Shown: in pieces, positions 1-7,687 of the stretch | How positions within the stretch are numbered: position 1 is the stretch's first letter | Layout: each line of letters starts with the position of its first letter | NCBI GenBank assembly: GCA_963930655.1 | Contig: OZ005606.1 | Coordinates: forward strand, 15,912,001-15,976,000 | Direction of reading: 5' to 3' | DNA: 64,000 nucleotides | DNA from: Myrica gale | Lineage: Eukaryota; Streptophyta; Magnoliopsida; Fagales; Myricaceae | Notes under the pieces: model-generated | What the model was told of the DNA's origin: nothing | The model's database searches: none | Seen by the model: the letters and a program-made list of their open reading frames with translations, nothing else | Translations under genes and position numbers: made by a program

Positions 1-1454
1 AGAGTTTTAGACAAAATTATAAATTCAGAAAGGACGAAATTATTTTCTTTGAACATTAGATACCTTGAGGATGGAGAAAATATGGTGTTTAGACCAAAAT
101 ATTAATGCAAAATCATCCAAATAAATTTCTTTGAAAGTTCGATGCCTTAGTGAAGAAGAAATTAATCAAATTGATCGGTAGAGTTTTAGACCTTAATATA
201 AATGCAAAATCGTCCATAATAATTAGTTTAAAAATTACAAACCGTCGTGATAAAGAAACTGAAGCAAATAGATCAATGGAAGAGTTTTAAAACAAAACGT
301 AAATGCAAAGTCGTCAATATTAACAAGTTTGCAAATTTGATACCATAGTGATGAAGAAAATGAAGCGAATAAATCAATTGAAGAGTTTTTTAAACGAAAC
401 ATAAATGCAACATCGTAAGTATTAATTAGTTTGTAAATTAGATACCATAGTGATAAAGAAAATGAAACAAATAAATAATTGGAATAGTTTAGACCAAAAT
501 ATTAATTCAAAATAGTCAAAATTATTTTCTTTGAAGATTGGATACCTTGAGGACGGAGAAGATACGGTGTTTAGACAAAAATATTAATGCAAAATCATCC
601 AAAAAAATTTATTTGAAAGTTCGATGCCTTAGTGAAGAAGAAATTAATCAAATTGATCGTAGGTAGAGTTTTAGACCTTAATATAAATGCAAAATCGTCC
701 ATATTAGTTAGTTTAAAAATTAGAAATCGTCGTGATAAAGAAACTGAAGCAAATAGAAAAATGGAAGAGTTTTAAAACAAAACGTAAATGCAAAGTCGTC
801 AATATTAACAAGTTTGCAAATTTGATACCATAGTGATGAAGAAAATGAAGCGAATAAATCAATCGAAGAGTTTTTTAAACGAAACATAAATGCAAAATCG
901 TAAGTATTAATTAGTTTGCAAATTAGATACCATAGTGATGAAGAAAATGAAACAAATAGATAATTGGAATAGTTTAGACCAAAATATTAATTCAAAATAG
1001 TCAAAATTATTTTCTTTGAAGATTGGATACGTTGAGGACGGAGAAGATACGGTGTTTAGACAAAAATATTAATGCAAAATCATCCAAATAAATTCATTTG
1101 AAAGTTCGAAGCCTTAGTGAAGAAGAAATTAATCAAATTGATCGTCGGTAGAGTTTTAGACCTTAATATAAATGCAAAATCGTCCATATTAATTAGTTTA
1201 AAAATTAGAAAGCGTCGTGATAAAGAAACTGAAGCAAATAGAAAAATGGAAGAGTTTTAAAACAAACCGTAAATGCAAAGTCGTCAATATTAACAAGTTT
1301 GCAAATTTGATACCATAGTGATGAAGAAAGTGAAGCGAATAAATCAATCGAAGAGTTTTTTAAACGAAACATAAATGCAAAGTCGTCAATATTAACAAGT
1401 TTGCAAATTCGATACCTTAGTGATGAAGAAAATGAAGCGAATAAATCAATCGAA
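1..1454. repeat. Satellite array, left segment (about 3 units of ~485 bp)
   Basis: AT-rich tandem repeat that enters from beyond the left window edge. The conserved unit landmark GATGCCTTAGTGAAGAAG (or a one-base variant) starts at 141, 623 and 1108, giving periods of 482 and 485 bp. The last part, about 1309-1454, is irregular: a third-type sub-repeat switches to the tail of a second-type sub-repeat and then begins a third-type sub-repeat again. It stops abruptly at 1454, where retrotransposon sequence begins. The same irregular stretch recurs just before 7120, which marks it as part of a duplicated segment. No gene is visible here. Confidence 0.95.
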
Positions 1455-1658
1455 CTCCCTTTCCTCCCTCCGTTGAGCTGTTTCCCGTCTACGAAAATTG
1501 AAACCAGGTTGGGGTTGAGGATGCTCCAGCCGATCTAGCCGTTCTTGTACTTGGTTCAACACACGCCTCATGTCACCTAACACGGCCTCCATTTACAGAT
1601 TCGAGTCAGATGGTGGTGTATCGTCGTTGGCCACGCTCTTACCACTATTTTGAGACTT
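1455..1658 (-). pseudogene. Gag N-terminal fragment of the truncated element, copy 1
   Basis: Read on the minus strand, this matches the first ~68 codons of the intact gag-like ORF at 2788-4311, including the shared stretch NQVQERLDRLEHPQPQPGF. It is broken in three ways visible directly. The codon aligned with the intact start ATG is AAG (plus-strand CTT at 1656-1658). An in-frame TAA stands where the intact ORF has Tyr22. The frame ends where satellite begins at 1454. An in-frame ATG lies just after the stop, but the rest of the gene is missing. I call it a dead fragment. Confidence 0.85.
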
Positions 1659-2007
1659 GGTTGCTGCAAAACAATGTTAGAAATAAAACAAGAAAAGGAC
1701 CTCACAAATCTCTCCCTTACGTGTTTACGCTCAAGAATAGAGATCACTCGTCACTCGTGTTTCACTCAAAATAATAGGGCTTCGGGGTCGGGTGAATTTC
1801 AGAATAACAAGAACCTCAATGAATGAGATTTTCGGAATGTTTTTTTTTTCCGGCTAAGTAAAGATAGATGGTGTGAACTGAATTAGAGAAGAGAAAAAAA
1901 ACAATGAACGAAATTTCGAAAGATAGGCAAAGGATGTGTGACAGGTTGAAGAAGAAACAAAGGAACGAAAACAAATAAAGGATAGGCAAACCCGAACTAG
2001 AACCAAA
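1659..2007 (-). other. 5' leader of the truncated element, copy 1
   Basis: Untranslated stretch between the primer-binding site and the lost gag start, in element sense on the minus strand. It aligns with the leader of the complete element (4312-4601) and is nearly identical to 7324-7673 in copy 2. It contains poly-A and poly-T runs but no credible ORF. Confidence 0.7.
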
Positions 2008-2019
2008 GCTCTGATACCA
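2008..2019 (-). promoter_or_regulatory. Primer-binding site, initiator tRNA-Met type (truncated element copy 1)
   Basis: On the minus strand this reads TGGTATCAGAGC, the complement of the 3' end of plant initiator tRNA-Met. It begins two bases after the LTR terminus CATCA. Position and sequence match the usual minus-strand primer site of plant LTR retrotransposons. Confidence 0.88.
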
Positions 2020-2021
2020 AA

Positions 2022-2110
2022 TGATGTGAACCTCGTTATCCCGTAACGAGACCCAACAACTATAGGGAAACCAAGATCGTTTCTAGAATGGATTCGGGTG
2101 GAACCTCGAC
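2022..2110 (-). mobile_element. LTR of the truncated element copy 1, first piece (R/U5 end)
   Basis: Starts TGATGTGAACCTCG next to the primer-binding site and continues in sequence at 5558. It is cut after 89 bp by insertion of the complete element. The uninterrupted equivalent is 7688-7776 in copy 2. Positions 2106-2110 (TCGAC) are the left target-site duplication of the nested element. Confidence 0.87.
2106..2110. repeat. Target-site duplication, left copy (TCGAC)
   Basis: TCGAC directly precedes the LTR end TGATG at 2111 and is repeated at 5553-5557 straight after the other LTR end CATCA. The uninterrupted copy around 7770-7780 has a single TCGAC in the same context (GAACCTCGACCCGTTGC), so this is a true 5-bp duplication. 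Confidence 0.95.
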
Positions 2111-3049
2111 TGATGTGAACCCCGTTATCCCGTAACGAGACCCGACAACTATAGGGAACCCAAGATCGTTTCTAGGACTGATTCGAATGGAACCTCGACC
2201 CGTTGCTTAGGAAAGCAAGAACCTCGGTATGGTGAAGACGCCACAAACGGGATGGAAATCCGTTTGATAAGTCAGGATGAACGCCACGAGAAATCCCGAT
2301 AAGTTCGATAAGTTCTTCAAAGAACCAAAGAGAATAACTCTCACAATTTCATTGATCAATGTCTATCGAATTACAATGCAAGAGCTCCTATTTAAAGGGC
2401 CGAAAAAAAAATAAAACTAAAGTAGGACACATATTGACTCTTACCAAAAGCTGGACGTAAAAGCTAAACTAGAGGAAATAAAATATTGCTTATTTGACCC
2501 AAAGCTATACGTAAGCTACTTGCCAAAATAAAAGGATTCTAACATAGGAAAGAAAGATCCCAGCTGGTCACACACGCCTAACAAAATGAACGGAAAGGAC
2601 AAACATAACTAATGAAAAAAAAACTACCATATTTGCCTAAAAGAAGCTGGACGTGAACCACAGAAAATAATCTAATTTAAATATTCCTTATTTAACTAAT
2701 TCTTAACCTGGACGTTACTTCTGTTATATGCTTTAAAATTCAACCTTTTAACTTTTCAAAAGGAAATGACACACACTCCTATAATAATCAAAAGATTTCA
2801 AAAGGGAAGGATTTTGCTCTTTGAATTTCCATGCAATCCGATTCTTCTAGAATAGTCCCAAAATTATTTCTTGACCGGATCCTTCTAGAAAGTGGGTCAT
2901 CTTTGATGGGCTTCCACGAATGGGCTTGGGCCCATATCTCATGAATAATTTCATCGACTACGTCCTTGAACTTCTTGTCTCGTTCTCTCGTAACCGGCTC
3001 TCCGGGGACTTGAACTAGCTCCTTTGAAGCCTTGCCCGTATTCTCATCA
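2111..3049 (-). mobile_element. 3' LTR of the complete element (939 bp)
   Basis: Direct repeat of 4616-5552 at an offset of about 2505 bp. It begins TGATGTGAACCCCG on the plus strand and ends TTCTCATCA at 3049; in element sense it starts TGATGAG and ends CATCA. Its first ~260 bp in element sense (3049-2788) carry the last 86 codons of the gag-like ORF, so coding sequence lies in U3. A TATA-like block lies at 2388-2399. CTGGACG motifs recur at 2451, 2647 and 2708 on the plus strand. Confidence 0.95.
2388..2399 (-). promoter_or_regulatory. TATA-like box in the 3' LTR
   Basis: Minus strand reads CCCTTTAAATAG, about 650 bp into the LTR in element sense. The same position in the solo LTR at 9603-10441 has a better TATA form (TTATAAATAGGAG). 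By position it divides a ~680-bp U3 from ~250-280 bp of R/U5. The transcription start is inferred only from this spacing. Confidence 0.5.
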
Positions 3050-4311
3050 TTCCCTTCCTCTTGAAAGTGATTTGTCCTCAAATCATCGCAGACATAAAAA
3101 AAAATGTCATATGGTGTTTCCTCGGGAATGACAACCTCATATTCCTGGACATAGGGATCCTCATATACTTGCGTCGGTGGCAATGCTTCGTTTGCAATCA
3201 ATGACAATACTTCAGGAGCTAAAGGATCCTCCACGGGAATTTTATCCAAGAGTGGCAGATCGTCAGGGGTGGAATTGTCATTTTTGGCAGCGATGCAACA
3301 ATTCTCGTGAGTGACGTGGCTGACATTCTCGGGCTTGAACTCGGATTGGGCTGTTTGTGATTCATCCACCTCCTTGTAGATTTCCTCCAAGGGTGGTAGA
3401 TCGTCGGTGGTGGAATCGTTATTGTCGGCAACAACACAACAATTCTCTTGAGGTACGTCGCTGACCTTCGTGGGCTTCAGCTCGGATTTGTTACGAGCAA
3501 ACATGAGGTCTTTCATCTTCTTCTCCCACTTCGGGAATGCCTCACGGAATTCTCGACTACGGAATTTGGGGGCGTTTTGTGTCTGCTGCTCAAATGAATC
3601 CCAACGTTGGTGAAGTTGCTTGATCTCAGATTTGGACGTTTGTGACTCATACGTCTCCTTTTGGTAGTCCGCTACATTCCGGCGTACCGGTCTAAGATCT
3701 TGTCGCTTTTTGTACAACTCTCGGTGGTAGTAGCTTGGAACAAACCTTTTTCTCATGACCGCCTTCATAGCCTCCCACGTCTCTATCGGTCGTTCTCCTT
3801 TCCGCCTCCTATTTATCACAAATTGATCCCACCAAGTTATAGCATACCCAGAAAACTCAGTGACTGCTAATTTTACCTTCTTGGTTTCGGAGTAGTTGTG
3901 GCAATCAAACACTAACTCCATCTTCTTCTCCCACTCAAGATAGGCTTCCGGATCATATCTCCCTTGAAAAGACGGAATCTTCATCTTAATACCACTGAAG
4001 TTGTTATCTTCTCGAATCCTAGCTTCTCTTCGTCTTCCATATCTCCTATAGCCAATATGAGAATCACAATCTCTTTCCTCTTCAAAGTCAGATCTGTAAG
4101 GCCCTTCTTCGTACTCCCTTTCCTCCCTCCGTTGCGCTCTTTCCCGTCTACGGAAATTGAAACCAGGTTGGGGTTGAGGATGCTCCAGCCGATCTAGCCG
4201 TTCTTGTACTTGGTTCAACATACGCCTCACTCTCAAGGCCTCCATATACAGCTTCGAGTCAGCTGGTGTCGAAACATTTTCGGACACGTTCTTACCACGG
4301 TTTTGAGACAT
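2788..4311 (-). CDS. Retrotransposon Gag-like polyprotein, 507 residues, no pol
   Basis: Uninterrupted ORF, the only protein of the complete element. Residues ~1-45 are polar with a short helical stretch (LNQVQERLDRLEH). Residues ~50-100 are very rich in Arg and Glu. Residues ~110-218 resemble the plant Ty3/gypsy retrotransposon Gag capsid domain: KIPSFQGRYDPEAYLEWE, a central YAITWWDQF and the RKRFVPSYYHREL stretch. I see no CCHC zinc knuckle afterwards. Residues ~276-310 and ~323-357 are a diverged tandem duplication sharing an ENCC motif and DDLP. Residues 422-507 are encoded inside the 3' LTR, and the PPT is read as codons just upstream. The expected role is assembly of a virus-like particle around element RNA, inferred from family. 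Start chosen as the first ATG after the leader. The older relative aligns there but has lost this ATG. Confidence 0.88.
   Translation of the reverse strand: MSQNRGKNVSENVSTPADSKLYMEALRVRRMLNQVQERLDRLEHPQPQPGFNFRRRERAQRREEREYEEGPYRSDFEEERDCDSHIGYRRYGRRREARIREDNNFSGIKMKIPSFQGRYDPEAYLEWEKKMELVFDCHNYSETKKVKLAVTEFSGYAITWWDQFVINRRRKGERPIETWEAMKAVMRKRFVPSYYHRELYKKRQDLRPVRRNVADYQKETYESQTSKSEIKQLHQRWDSFEQQTQNAPKFRSREFREAFPKWEKKMKDLMFARNKSELKPTKVSDVPQENCCVVADNNDSTTDDLPPLEEIYKEVDESQTAQSEFKPENVSHVTHENCCIAAKNDNSTPDDLPLLDKIPVEDPLAPEVLSLIANEALPPTQVYEDPYVQEYEVVIPEETPYDIFFYVCDDLRTNHFQEEGNDENTGKASKELVQVPGEPVTRERDKKFKDVVDEIIHEIWAQAHSWKPIKDDPLSRRIRSRNNFGTILEESDCMEIQRAKSFPFEIF
3050..3062 (-). promoter_or_regulatory. 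Polypurine tract, inside the coding sequence
   Basis: Minus strand AAGAGGAAGGGAA runs straight into the 3' LTR start TGATGAG, where the plus-strand DNA primer of an LTR retrotransposon belongs. It lies inside the gag-like frame and is translated as part of residues QEEGN (about 417-421). Confidence 0.88.
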
Positions 4312-4601
4312 GGTTGCTGCAGAAACAAGGTTAGAAAAAAAAGAACCTCATGATTCACTCCCTTACGTGTTTACACTCAAGGATGTGGATGACTCTTCAA
4401 TCGTGTTTCACTCACAATAATATGGCTTTGGGGTGGGTGAATTTCAGAATAACAGGAGCATCAATAAATGTGATTTTCGGAATTTTTTTTTTTCAGAAAT
4501 CCGGCTCACGAAAGATAGATGGCGTGAAGCGAATTGGAGAAGAGAAACAAAAAACAAAGAAACGAAATTGAAATGATAAGCAAACACGAACTAGAACCAA
4601 A
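4312..4601 (-). other. 5' leader of the complete element
   Basis: About 290 bp between the primer-binding site and the gag start in element sense. It contains poly-T/poly-A tracts around 4480-4495 and 4545-4560. Packaging signals are expected in this region in LTR elements, but none can be identified by eye. It aligns with 1659-2007 and 7324-7673 of the older relative. Confidence 0.7.
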
Positions 4602-4613
4602 GCTCTGATACCA
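4602..4613 (-). promoter_or_regulatory. Primer-binding site, initiator tRNA-Met type (complete element)
   Basis: Minus strand TGGTATCAGAGC, 12 bases complementary to the 3' end of plant initiator tRNA-Met, two bases inside the 5' LTR end (CATCA at 4616-4620 read on minus). Confidence 0.93.
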
Positions 4614-4615
4614 AA

Positions 4616-5552
4616 TGATGTGAATCCCGTTATCCCGTAACGAGACCCGACAACTATAGGGAACCCAAGATCGTTTCTAGGACTGATTCGAATGGAACCT
4701 CGACCCGTTGCTTAGGAAAGCAAGAACCTCGGTATGGTGAAGACGCCACAAACGGGATGGAAATACGTTTGATAAGTCAGGATGAACGCCACGGGAAATC
4801 CCGATAAGTTCGATAAGTTCTTCAAAGAACCAAAGAGAATAACTCTCACAATTTCATTGATCAATGTCTATCGAATTACAATGCAAGAGCTCCTATTTAA
4901 AGGGCTGAAAAAAAAAAAACTAAAGTAGGACACATATTGACTCTTACCAAAAGCTGGACGTAAAAGCTAAACTAGAGGAAATAAAATATTGCTTATTTGA
5001 CCCAAAGCTATACGTAAGCTACTTGCCAAAATAAAAGGATTCTAACATAGGAAAGAAAGATCCCAGCTGGTCACACACGCCTAACAAAATGAACGGAAAG
5101 GACAAACATAACTAATGAAAAAAAAACTACCATATTTGCCTAAAAGAAGCTGGACGTGAACCACAGAAAATAATCTAATTTAAATATTCCTTATTTAACT
5201 AATTCTTAACCTGGACGTTACTTCTCCTATATGCTTTAAAATTCAACCTTTTAACTTTTCAAAAGGAAATGACACACACTCCTATAATAATCAAAAGATT
5301 TCAAAAGGGAAGGATTTTGCTATTTGAATTTCCATGCAATCCGATTCTTCTAGAATAGTCCCAAAATTATTTCTTGACCTGATCCTTCTAGAAAGTGGGT
5401 CATCTTTGATGGGCTTCCACGAATGGGCTTGGGCCCATATCTCATGAATAATTTCATCGACTACGTCCTTGAACTTCTTGTCTCGTTCTCTCGTAACCGG
5501 CTCTCCGGGGACATGAATTAGCTCCTTTGAAGCCTTGCCCGTATTCTCATCA
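4616..5552 (-). mobile_element. 5' LTR of the complete element (937 bp)
   Basis: Near-identical partner of 2111-3049, ending CATCA at 5548-5552 and followed by the TCGAC target duplication. It repeats the coding tail of gag (frame open from 5552 to about 5291), but here that stretch lies in U3 upstream of the promoter and would not be in the element transcript. An apparent 103-residue ORF at 5291-5602 simply reads from the older LTR across the boundary and is not counted as a gene. Confidence 0.95.
4893..4904 (-). promoter_or_regulatory. TATA-like box in the 5' LTR (probable element promoter)
   Basis: Minus strand CCCTTTAAATAG, the same block as 2388-2399. As part of the 5' LTR it is the copy expected to drive transcription toward the PBS and gag. 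The start site would lie roughly 25-35 bp lower in coordinate (inferred). Confidence 0.55.
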
Positions 5553-5557
5553 TCGAC
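5553..5557. repeat. Target-site duplication, right copy (TCGAC)
   Basis: Right-hand partner of 2106-2110. After it the interrupted older LTR resumes with CCGTTGCTTAGG, exactly as in the uninterrupted copy near 7776. Confidence 0.95.
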
Positions 5558-6591
5558 CCGTTGCTTAGGAAAGCAAGAACCTCGGTATGATGAAGACGCC
5601 ACAAACGGTGATGGAAATCCGTTTGATAAGTCAAAGTGAACGCCACGGGAAATCCCGATAAGTTCGAAAAGTTCTTCAAAGAACCAAAGAGAATAACTCT
5701 CACAATTTCATTGATAAATCTCCGTCCAATTACAATGCAAGAGCTCTCCTATTTAAAGGGCTGAAAATAACATGGAAATAAAATCTGTCCTAGGAAAATA
5801 GGTGCTGGACGCCTAAAGCAAAATATGACCAATGAAATTAAATTCCTTATAGAACATAGACCTGGACGGAAGCAATAAAACTAGAAAAAAAAGGAATACA
5901 AATATTCCTTATTTGACACTCACACAAACTGGACGTAAAAGCTAAGGAAATAAAATATTCCTTATTTGTCTTCAACCTAAGCTGGACGTAAAACACACAT
6001 AAATGAAAAAAGACAAGCAGCCTTTTTTAATGGCTGATTCTACACGCCTAAAAGAAAGACTCACATGCCTAAAATAAAATAAAAGGAAAAAGGATACTTA
6101 CCTAACTGATCTAAGAGGTCACACGGCAAACTAAAAAGGAAAGAAAAGATGCAGCCATTTAATTGGCTGAACACATGTTTTCAAAAGGATAGGAAAAACT
6201 TGCCTAGCTACCTTGCTGATCACACGACAGACTAACAAAAGAACGGAAAGTCTCACATGCCTAAAAGAGACACACACGTCTAACACAAAAACACACACGA
6301 AATTTTAAATGCTGAACAAAAATAAATAATCAAAAGATTTCAAAAGGAAAGGATTTTGCCTTTAGAATTGCCATGCAATCCGAATGTTCTAGAATAGTCC
6401 CAAAAATATCTCTTGACCGGATCCTTCTAGAAAGTGGGTCATCTTTGATGGGCTTCCACGAATGGGCTTGGGCCCATATCTCATGAATGATTTCGTCGAG
6501 TACGTCATTGAGCTTCTTGTCTCGTTCTCTCGTAACCGGCTCTACGGGAACTTGAACTAGCACATTTGACGCCTTGCTCGTATTCTCATCA
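5558..6591 (-). mobile_element. LTR of the truncated element copy 1, second piece (U3 side)
   Basis: Continuation of 2022-2110 after the nested insertion. A TATA-like block is at 5749-5760. The plus-strand motif CTGGACG recurs at 5805, 5872, 5929 and 5982 with 53-67 bp spacing, partly followed by a shared AAATATTCCTTATTTG-type stretch, so U3 contains degenerate direct repeats. At 6330-6591 (minus) the LTR-encoded Gag C-terminal frame is still open (about 86 codons, with EIWAQAHSWKPIKDDPLSRR). It ends in CATCA at 6591 and touches satellite at 6592. Confidence 0.9.
6330..6591 (-). pseudogene. LTR-encoded Gag C-terminal frame of the older element (copy 1)
   Basis: Open frame homologous to residues 422-507 of the intact gag-like protein, with substitutions but the same length and stop context. 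In this LTR there is no upstream gag. The frame merely continues into satellite, where CAGATACCAT happens to supply an ATG on the minus strand (upstream end 6599). Probably not expressed as a protein. It is listed because it shows conservation of the U3-coded tail. Confidence 0.6.
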
Positions 6592-7119
6592 GATACCATA
6601 GTGATGAAGAAAATGAAACAAATAGATAATTGGAATAGTTTAGACCAAAATATTAATTCAAAATAGTCAAAATTATTTTCTATGAAGATTAGATACCTTG
6701 AGGACGGAGAAGATACGGTGTTTAGACAAAAATATTAATGCAAAATCATCCAAATAAATTTATTTGAAAGTTCGATGCCTTAGTGAAGAAGAAATTAATC
6801 AAATTGATCGTCGGTAGAGTTTTAGACCTTAATATAAATGCAAAATCGTCCATATTAATTAGTTTAAAAATTAGAAACCGTCGTGATAAAGAAACTGAAG
6901 CAAATAGAAAAATGGAAGAGTTTTAAAACAAAACGTAAATGCAAAGTCTTCAATATTAACAAGTTTCAAATTTGATACCATAGTGATGAAGAAAGTGAAG
7001 CGAATAAATCAATCGAAGAGTTTTTTAAACGAAACATAAATGCAAAGTCGTCAATATTAACAAGTTTGCAAATTCGATACCTTAGTGATGAAGAAAATGA
7101 AGCGAATAAATCAATCGAA
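6592..7119. repeat. Satellite segment between the two truncated element copies (528 bp)
   Basis: Just over one 485-bp unit, beginning GATACCATAGTGATGAAG. It corresponds base for base to 926-1454, with a few substitutions and one missing base. The irregular double third-type sub-repeat before the junction is shared. It is part of the tandemly duplicated ~2.2-kb segment. Confidence 0.93.
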
Positions 7120-7323
7120 CTCCCTTTCCTCCCTCCGTTGAGCTGTTTCCCGTCTACGGAAATTGAAACCAGGTTGGGGTTGAGGATGCTCCAGCCGATC
7201 TAGCCGTTCTTGTACTTGGTTCAACACACGCCTCATGTCACCTATCACGGCCTCCATTTACAGATTCGAGTCAGATGGTGGTGTATCGTCGTTGGCCACG
7301 CTCTTACCACTATTTTGAGACTT
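7120..7323 (-). pseudogene. Gag N-terminal fragment of the truncated element, copy 2
   Basis: Minus-strand remnant of the first ~68 gag codons with the same lesions as copy 1: start codon position is AAG (plus CTT at 7321-7323), TAA at the Tyr22 position, and the frame cut by satellite at 7119. Shared lesions show that they came before the duplication. The plus-strand ORF across 7210-7491 is a shadow of this fragment and its leader. Confidence 0.85.
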
Positions 7324-7673
7324 GGTTGCTGCAAAACAATGTTAGAAATAAAACAAGAAAAGGACCTCACAAATCTCTCCCTTACGTGTTTACGCTCAAG
7401 AATAGAGATCACTCGTCACTCGTGTTTCACTCAAAATAATAGGGCTTCGGGGTCGGGTGAATTTCAGAATAACAAGAACCTCAATAAATGAGATTTTCGG
7501 AATGTTTTTTTTTTCCGGCTAAGTAAAGATAGATGGTGTGAACTGAATTAGAGAAGAGAAAAAAAAACAATGAACGAAATTTCGAAAGATAGGCAAAGGA
7601 TGTGTGACAGGTTGAAGAAGAAACAAAGGAACGAAAACAAATAAAGGATAGGCAAACCCGAACTAGAACCAAA
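7324..7673 (-). other. 5' leader of the truncated element, copy 2
   Basis: Non-coding leader equivalent to 1659-2007, with only scattered substitutions and homopolymer differences. The minus-strand ORF at 7481-7672 is low-complexity and starts next to the PBS. I do not regard it as a gene. Confidence 0.7.
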
Positions 7674-7685
7674 GCTCTGATACCA
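7674..7685 (-). promoter_or_regulatory. Primer-binding site, initiator tRNA-Met type (truncated element copy 2)
   Basis: Minus strand TGGTATCAGAGC, two bases from the LTR end at 7688. Third occurrence of the same site in the window. Confidence 0.88.
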
Positions 7686-7687
7686 AA

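Larger units (their letters stand above)
2111..5552 (-). mobile_element. Complete gag-only (non-autonomous) LTR retrotransposon, 3442 bp
   Basis: Element sense is the minus strand: 5' LTR 4616-5552, PBS 4602-4613, leader, one gag-like ORF 4311-2788, PPT 3050-3062, 3' LTR 2111-3049. The LTRs carry TGATG...CATCA inverted ends and differ by roughly ten substitutions plus a small A-run indel, so the insertion is fairly young. The internal region is only about 1.57 kb and has no protease, reverse transcriptase, RNase H or integrase. This architecture fits the non-autonomous class described as TR-GAG (terminal repeats with a GAG ORF). Mobilisation would need proteins from an autonomous Ty3/gypsy partner that is not in this window. 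Confidence 0.93.
1455..6591 (-). mobile_element. Truncated older LTR retrotransposon, copy 1 (interrupted by a nested element)
   Basis: Read on the minus strand this is LTR, primer-binding site, leader and the first part of a gag-like gene, after which the element breaks off into satellite at 1454/1455. Its LTR is 2022-2110 plus 5558-6591 (89 + 1034 bp), split by the complete element at 2111-5552. The LTR outer end reads CATCA at 6587-6591 and abuts satellite directly at 6592. No second LTR, polypurine tract or pol survives, so the 3' portion (element sense) is lost. Copy 2 at 7120-8806 is nearly identical and has the same junctions, so the truncation came before a tandem duplication. Confidence 0.88.

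Noticed and set aside
3219-4197. Short ORFs on other frames across the gag-like gene (3219-3437, 3661-3870, 3964-4197)
   Set aside because: They overlap the intact 507-residue frame, have no recognisable domain and look like shadows.
3050-4311. Hidden protease, reverse transcriptase or integrase in the internal region
   Set aside because: The internal region is fully occupied by the gag-like frame. No DTG/DSG protease site with its context or YxDD reverse-transcriptase motif was seen.
2788-4311. Assignment to a named Ty3/gypsy clade
   Set aside because: Without RT or integrase the clade cannot be set from Gag alone by eye. The Gag resembles plant Ty3/gypsy elements in general.
5291-5602. 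103-residue ORF as a separate gene
   Set aside because: It is the LTR copy of the Gag tail extended into the neighbouring older LTR. The ATG is in unrelated LTR sequence and the stretch lies in U3 of the 5' LTR, upstream of the promoter.
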